DNA from: Desulfobulbaceae bacterium
GTDB taxonomy: Bacteria > Desulfobacterota > Desulfobulbia > Desulfobulbales > Desulfocapsaceae
Length of the DNA stretch: 38,782 bases
Assembly (NCBI GenBank): GCA_026988015.1
Contig: JALSMA010000063.1
Coordinates: forward strand, 1 to 38,782
Direction: 5' to 3'
Positions within the stretch are counted from its first letter, which is position 1, and each line of letters starts with the position of its first letter. Below are positions 35,505-38,782 of the stretch, in pieces. The position numbers were made by a program, and so were the translations under genes. The notes under the pieces were generated by a model. That model saw only the letters and a list, made by a program, of their open reading frames with translations. It did not search any database and was not told the DNA's origin.

Positions 35505-37463
35505 ATGTATGACGACAAAGAACTAAAAGAATATCGGGACCTTCTTAAGGCCCCGGATCATTTTGAAGAGGGCTTTGACTGGAAGACCATCGTGGGTGCT
35601 GTCTTCATCGGGTTTCTGATGATGCCTGGCTCCATGTATCTGCAGCTGGTCATTGGCCAAGGCATTGGCCCCGCTGCCCGTTGGGTAACTATCATCCTCT
35701 TTGCAGAGGTAGCCAAACGAGCCCATTCCGAACTCAAACAGCAGGAGATATTCCTCCTCTACTACATGGCAGGAGCAGCGCTGGCATCACCTTTTTCCGG
35801 ACTCCTCTGGAATCAGTACCTGGTGCAGTCCGATGCCGCACGAATGCTTGGGCTCACTGAATTTATTCCCTCATGGGTTGCACCAGGGCCCGATTCGCAG
35901 TCCATGGTCGAGCGAAGCTTTTTCCATCGCGACTGGTTAATCCCCATCCTGCTGCTTGTCGGATCGCAGATCATCCAGCGCATTGATCACTTCGGCTTGG
36001 GATACGCCCTGTACCGGATAACCTCTGACGTCGAAAAGCTCCCCTTTCCCATGGCTCCGGTTGGCGCACTCGGCACCATGGCCCTTGCCGAATCCACTGA
36101 AGATAAGAAAAAAAGCTGGAAGTGGCGTGTCTTCTCAATTGGTGGCGTCATTGGCCTGGTATTTGGCGCATTTTATGTACTGCTGCCCATCGCCTCCGGG
36201 CTCATTTTTAATGAACCAATCCGTCTGATCCCCATTCCCTGGATAGAACTCACCAGCCACACCGAGGACATATTGCCGGCTGTTGCAACGGGAATTCAGC
36301 TGGATCTGGGGCTGGTTTTCATCGGCATGGTGCTGCCATTCTGGGCTGTTATCGGTGGACTCATCGGACTGATTATCACCATCATCCTCAATCCCATTCT
36401 CTACGCCCAGGGAATCCTGCAGCGCTGGCATCCTGGAATGGCCACCGTCGATACTGTTTTTGCAAACAACTTTGATTTTTACATGAGTTTTGGAATCGGT
36501 CTGGGTCTGGCTATTGGGGTAATTGGGGTCTGGTCGGTGGTACGCTCCTACCGCAGTACCAAAGAACACATGGGAACATTGCAAGATCTCTTTCAGCCGC
36601 CTGAAGGGCGAGGCGATTTCAATTTCTGGATATCCATTGCGATCTACTTTTTTTCGACATTGGCCTATGTCGGGCTCTGCGTATGGCTGGTACCCAATTT
36701 CCCCTGGATATTTTTTCTCGGATACGGCTTTATCTATACTCCCATCATTTCTTATATTACCGCCCGAATGGAAGGGATAGCGGGACAATTCGTTAGCCTG
36801 CCCCTGGTCCGTGAGGCCAGTTTCATTGCCGGAGCACGCTATTTCGGATACCAGGGGATTGAGATCTGGTATGCCCCCATCCCCATTCATAACTACGGGG
36901 AGGCAACTGTTCAGTTCAGACAGATTGAACTGACCGGAACATCCATCCGCGGTATCATCAAGGCGGAGATTGTGGTCTTCCCCATAGTGATGGTGGCAAG
37001 TCTACTCTTCTCCCAGTTTATCTGGAGACTGGCCCCCATTCCATCAAGTGCCTATCCCTATGCCCAGGAACTCTGGCATCTTCAAGCCTTGAATACTCTG
37101 TTGATGCAGACCTCCACCATGGAAGGTAACTCCATGTTTTATCAGGCATTGAGCAGCACTACAGTATTCTCGGGGCTAGGTTTCGGCCTGCTTATGTATT
37201 TTATACTCAGCCTTTTTGGTCTGCCTATCCTGCTAATTTATGGTGTGGTCCGTGGCCTTGGACAATCCACCCCCCACGGTCTGATTCTCGAAGTTCTGGG
37301 CGCATTTCTTGGCCGTTACTTCTTTTACAAACGGTACGGACCGATGTGGAGACAATACGCACCGGTCCTGCTTGCGGGGTTCTCATGCGGAATGGGACTC
37401 ACCGGGATGTTTGCCATGGGACTCGCCTTGATCATGAAATCTCTGGGACACATGGCATATTAA
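35505..37463 (+). CDS. Polytopic membrane protein, DUF6784/DUF6785-like (OPT-like), second of pair
   Basis: This 652-residue protein starts MYDDKELKEYRDLLKAPDHFEEGFDWKT-like soluble residues, then ~15 hydrophobic segments. Recognisable loops are SDVEKLPFPMAPVGALG, LGYGFIYTPIISYITARMEG and YEIWYAP-like IEIWYAPIPIHNYG. It is a distant relative of the preceding gene and would form its partner. I chose ATG 35505; an in-frame upstream start at 35406 would lie inside the preceding gene and span the hairpin. No good RBS is visible. The stop is 8 bases from the convergent lipoprotein stop. Confidence 0.72.
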   Translation: MYDDKELKEYRDLLKAPDHFEEGFDWKTIVGAVFIGFLMMPGSMYLQLVIGQGIGPAARWVTIILFAEVAKRAHSELKQQEIFLLYYMAGAALASPFSGLLWNQYLVQSDAARMLGLTEFIPSWVAPGPDSQSMVERSFFHRDWLIPILLLVGSQIIQRIDHFGLGYALYRITSDVEKLPFPMAPVGALGTMALAESTEDKKKSWKWRVFSIGGVIGLVFGAFYVLLPIASGLIFNEPIRLIPIPWIELTSHTEDILPAVATGIQLDLGLVFIGMVLPFWAVIGGLIGLIITIILNPILYAQGILQRWHPGMATVDTVFANNFDFYMSFGIGLGLAIGVIGVWSVVRSYRSTKEHMGTLQDLFQPPEGRGDFNFWISIAIYFFSTLAYVGLCVWLVPNFPWIFFLGYGFIYTPIISYITARMEGIAGQFVSLPLVREASFIAGARYFGYQGIEIWYAPIPIHNYGEATVQFRQIELTGTSIRGIIKAEIVVFPIVMVASLLFSQFIWRLAPIPSSAYPYAQELWHLQALNTLLMQTSTMEGNSMFYQALSSTTVFSGLGFGLLMYFILSLFGLPILLIYGVVRGLGQSTPHGLILEVLGAFLGRYFFYKRYGPMWRQYAPVLLAGFSCGMGLTGMFAMGLALIMKSLGHMAY

Positions 37464-37471
37464 TCAGGGAA

Positions 37472-37969
37472 CTATCTGCTGTCGCGTAATTCCTGACGTG
37501 CACAAGCAGAAGCTCCTGCATGCATAAATGGAAATATTTCAACCACTCCTGGTGTTGGTTCGCGGATAGTTGTGGTGTCTTTTTTTGAGAACCAGACACC
37601 AATTTCCTTTCCATCAGGCGTAGTGAGTACTCCTCCTTGGTTGGTACAGAAGCCAACTTCATCAATTCGCATCCAGGCAACCATTTTGCTGAGTTCCTCG
37701 GAGGTCAGCTCTATTTTCATCCACAGTTCCGACTGCAGCTGATAGTCATTGGAGAGTGCGATAATGGCCACGGGATCATTCAAGACACCGTCCACGTAAT
37801 AGGTATGACCAGGAAGGATTTCCCCGGAATCAAAGATTACATCAACTTCCATCCGTTTTTGCAGTCCACCCGATGCTGCCAGAAGAGAGGCACATCCGGT
37901 GAAAATAACAGCAACAAGTAAAAGGATCATTACATATAAAAAAGGTGATACATATTTCTTTTTCAACAT
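37472..37969 (-). CDS. Predicted lipoprotein of unknown function
   Basis: This 165-residue protein has an N-terminal hydrophobic segment ending in a lipobox (VIFTGC), so it should be a lipid-anchored envelope protein. The mature part, ~138 residues, has no family I recognise. ATG 37969 has AAAGAGG 5 bases upstream; an in-frame GTG is one codon earlier. It is convergent with the membrane module and divergent from the next small lipoprotein. Confidence 0.7.
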   Translation of the reverse strand: MLKKKYVSPFLYVMILLLVAVIFTGCASLLAASGGLQKRMEVDVIFDSGEILPGHTYYVDGVLNDPVAIIALSNDYQLQSELWMKIELTSEELSKMVAWMRIDEVGFCTNQGGVLTTPDGKEIGVWFSKKDTTTIREPTPGVVEIFPFMHAGASACARQELRDSR

Positions 37970-38093
37970 CACAGCCTCTTTGATGATTGGTTGTTTACCA
38001 CTTCTGTATTTTGTATTGCAATAGCCCGGCGAATAGTCAAGTCTGCTTCAGCAGATTTTATACACTTATCTCATAAATTCAAGGTACCCGACC

Positions 38094-38321
38094 ATGTTAA
38101 CAAAACAGATGTTCATAGCCTCAATCCTCCTTCTTGTAATAAATGGCTGTTCCGGCGACACCTCAACAAGAGAAGGTGAGAAAAAGAAGCTGACAACAGA
38201 GATGGCAGACCGTGCGCTACAAGCAATACAAACTCCCATTGACAAAGCACAAAACGTGAGCGACATGACGGAGATACACAACCGGCATTTGAAAGATAAG
38301 AAAGAGGAACTGGAACAATAA
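38094..38321 (+). CDS. Small predicted lipoprotein
   Basis: This 75-residue protein has a signal segment with lipobox VINGC (C19) and a charged, probably helical tail with many Lys and Glu. It is too short to assign a family. AAGG lies ~11 bases before the ATG. It faces away from the lipoprotein at 37472, sharing the 120-base spacer between them. Confidence 0.6.
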   Translation: MLTKQMFIASILLLVINGCSGDTSTREGEKKKLTTEMADRALQAIQTPIDKAQNVSDMTEIHNRHLKDKKEELEQ

Positions 38322-38469
38322 GATTAATTAGATTCATTACAGAGAGCTCTGTTTGTCAATCGCAACCCCTCATCTCCGCGCCCTCTCAATTGCAGCAAGT
38401 TACGGGCAGGCATGAGTGTAAATGGCAACTCAGCATTGTTCCAATTACCTGTGGTAAACTCGTCAAAAG

Positions 38470-38657
38470 GGGTTCATCCGACTAAAGCGTACTTCTGAAA
38501 TATATTTTGCAAAAAAAGTGGACATGCGATTTCCTTAATTAGAAGAACCACCAACTAATAGAGGAGGGAAAACATGTCCACTAGTTTACTGTATCACGCT
38601 TTTGGCATTCGTGAATATAAATATGTACGTACGGAATACAATGAAGGCCATACAAAT
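38470..38657 (+). mobile_element. Left part of an ISL3-type insertion sequence, interrupted
   Basis: The fragment runs from a plausible left end (GGGGTTCATCCGACTAAAG) through a GAGGAGGG ribosome-binding site to the start of a transposase gene, and is cut at 38657 by an IS66-type end. The left border is a guess from G-rich ISL3-like ends. The rest of the element should lie right of the window. Confidence 0.5.
38574..38657 (+). pseudogene. ISL3 family transposase, N-terminal 28 codons
   Basis: ATG 38574 follows GAGGAGGG by 5 bases. The 28 residues (MSTSLLYHAFGIREYKYVRT, then EYNEGHTN) look like the start of ISL3-family transposases as I remember them. The frame is broken exactly where the IS66 terminal repeat begins. 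Confidence 0.6.
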
Positions 38658-38782
38658 GTAAGCGCCCCATTAAGCACACGCCACCTCATGCCAGTTGTTT
38701 TCGAGTAATATTCCAAGGCAGCAGAGCCTCATAGTCCTCCAGCATCTCCGCCACTGGTAGTTTCTCAAAGATATATCGCAGG
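38658..38782 (-). mobile_element. End of an IS66-family element inserted in the ISL3 transposase
   Basis: GTAAGCGCCCC at 38658 matches the GTAAGCG-type terminal inverted repeat of IS66 elements. The transposase C-terminus reads on the minus strand toward this end. The 8 bases before it (ATACAAAT) would be the target duplication, if repeated beyond the window. Confidence 0.75.
38686..38782 (-). CDS. tnpC: IS66 family transposase, C-terminal fragment (runs off window)
   Basis: The last 31 codons are visible: LRYIFEKLPVAE, then MLEDYEALLPWNITRKQLA and a stop. The RYIFEKLP...YEALLPW pattern is the conserved C-terminal tail of IS66 transposases, which end close to the inverted repeat, as here (28 bases). 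The rest is outside the window. Confidence 0.8.
   Translation of the reverse strand, partial: LRYIFEKLPVAEMLEDYEALLPWNITRKQLA

Noticed and set aside
36135-36890. 251-codon open frame antisense to the second OPT-like gene
   Set aside because: It mirrors codons of TM helices and loops conserved on the plus strand; the product is Asn/Asp/Gly-rich and unlike a real protein.
1-38782. CRISPR array or tRNA genes
   Set aside because: No regularly spaced short direct repeats and no cloverleaf-like sequence were seen by eye; the spaced repeats found are MITE-like and unevenly placed.

Overview
The window looks like a chromosomal segment of a sulfate-reducer-type Desulfobacterota, probably Desulfobulbales. 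The evidence is a chemoreceptor ending in a hemerythrin domain (the Desulfovibrio DcrH theme), a stand-alone AICAR transformylase, an octaprenyl-diphosphate-synthase-like gene suited to menaquinone, moderate G+C, and dispersed short repeats with ends like GATGGCGTCGTAAAAA. The lineage is inferred from gene content; no search was run.

Region 1 (1-8.1 kb): the first ~42 bases are the 3' end of a 5S rRNA followed by a strong terminator, so an rrn operon lies just to the left. Next come a short GlmU-like uridylyltransferase lacking most of the acetyltransferase helix, a compact thiSGH operon, a PurH-like protein reduced to its AICAR transformylase half, and a chemoreceptor joining a periplasmic zinc-binding CZB-like sensor to a C-terminal hemerythrin. 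The gaps between these genes hold at least three related copies of a ~155-180 bp MITE-like repeat, plus two divergent relatives.

Region 2 (8.1-20.2 kb): mostly minus-strand housekeeping and envelope genes. They are a divergent polysaccharide deacetylase, a polyprenyl diphosphate synthase, a HEAT-repeat protein translationally coupled to a DinG/YoaA-type helicase, a plus-strand receiver-GAF-histidine kinase, a DHA2-type MFS exporter, a porin-like protein with a clear sigma70 promoter and terminator, an FG-GAP propeller protein and a small outer-membrane barrel.

Region 3 (20.2-27.0 kb): a tightly packed plus-strand glycan cluster. It has a left-handed-helix acyltransferase, two paralogous MurG-like glycosyltransferases, two GT4 glycosyltransferases, a histidine phosphatase and a NodB-like deacetylase. 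Most neighbours overlap by 1-29 bases. No flippase, polymerase or export gene is visible within it.

Region 4 (27.0-37.5 kb): after a TTGACA-18-TATGCT promoter and a ~220-base leader comes a five-gene membrane module. It consists of a small FtsX-type permease, a LolD/MacB-type ATPase, a 1604-residue fusion of an M28-peptidase-like domain to an FtsX permease, and two large polytopic membrane proteins resembling the DUF6785/DUF6784 (OPT-like) proteins. The M28-like domain has lost its recognisable zinc and catalytic residues. This module, possibly serving the adjacent glycan cluster, is the best candidate for an undescribed system.

Region 5 (37.5 kb-end): two small lipoprotein genes, then a nested insertion. 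An ISL3-type transposase gene is cut after codon 28 by the end of an IS66-family element, whose transposase C-terminus runs off the window.
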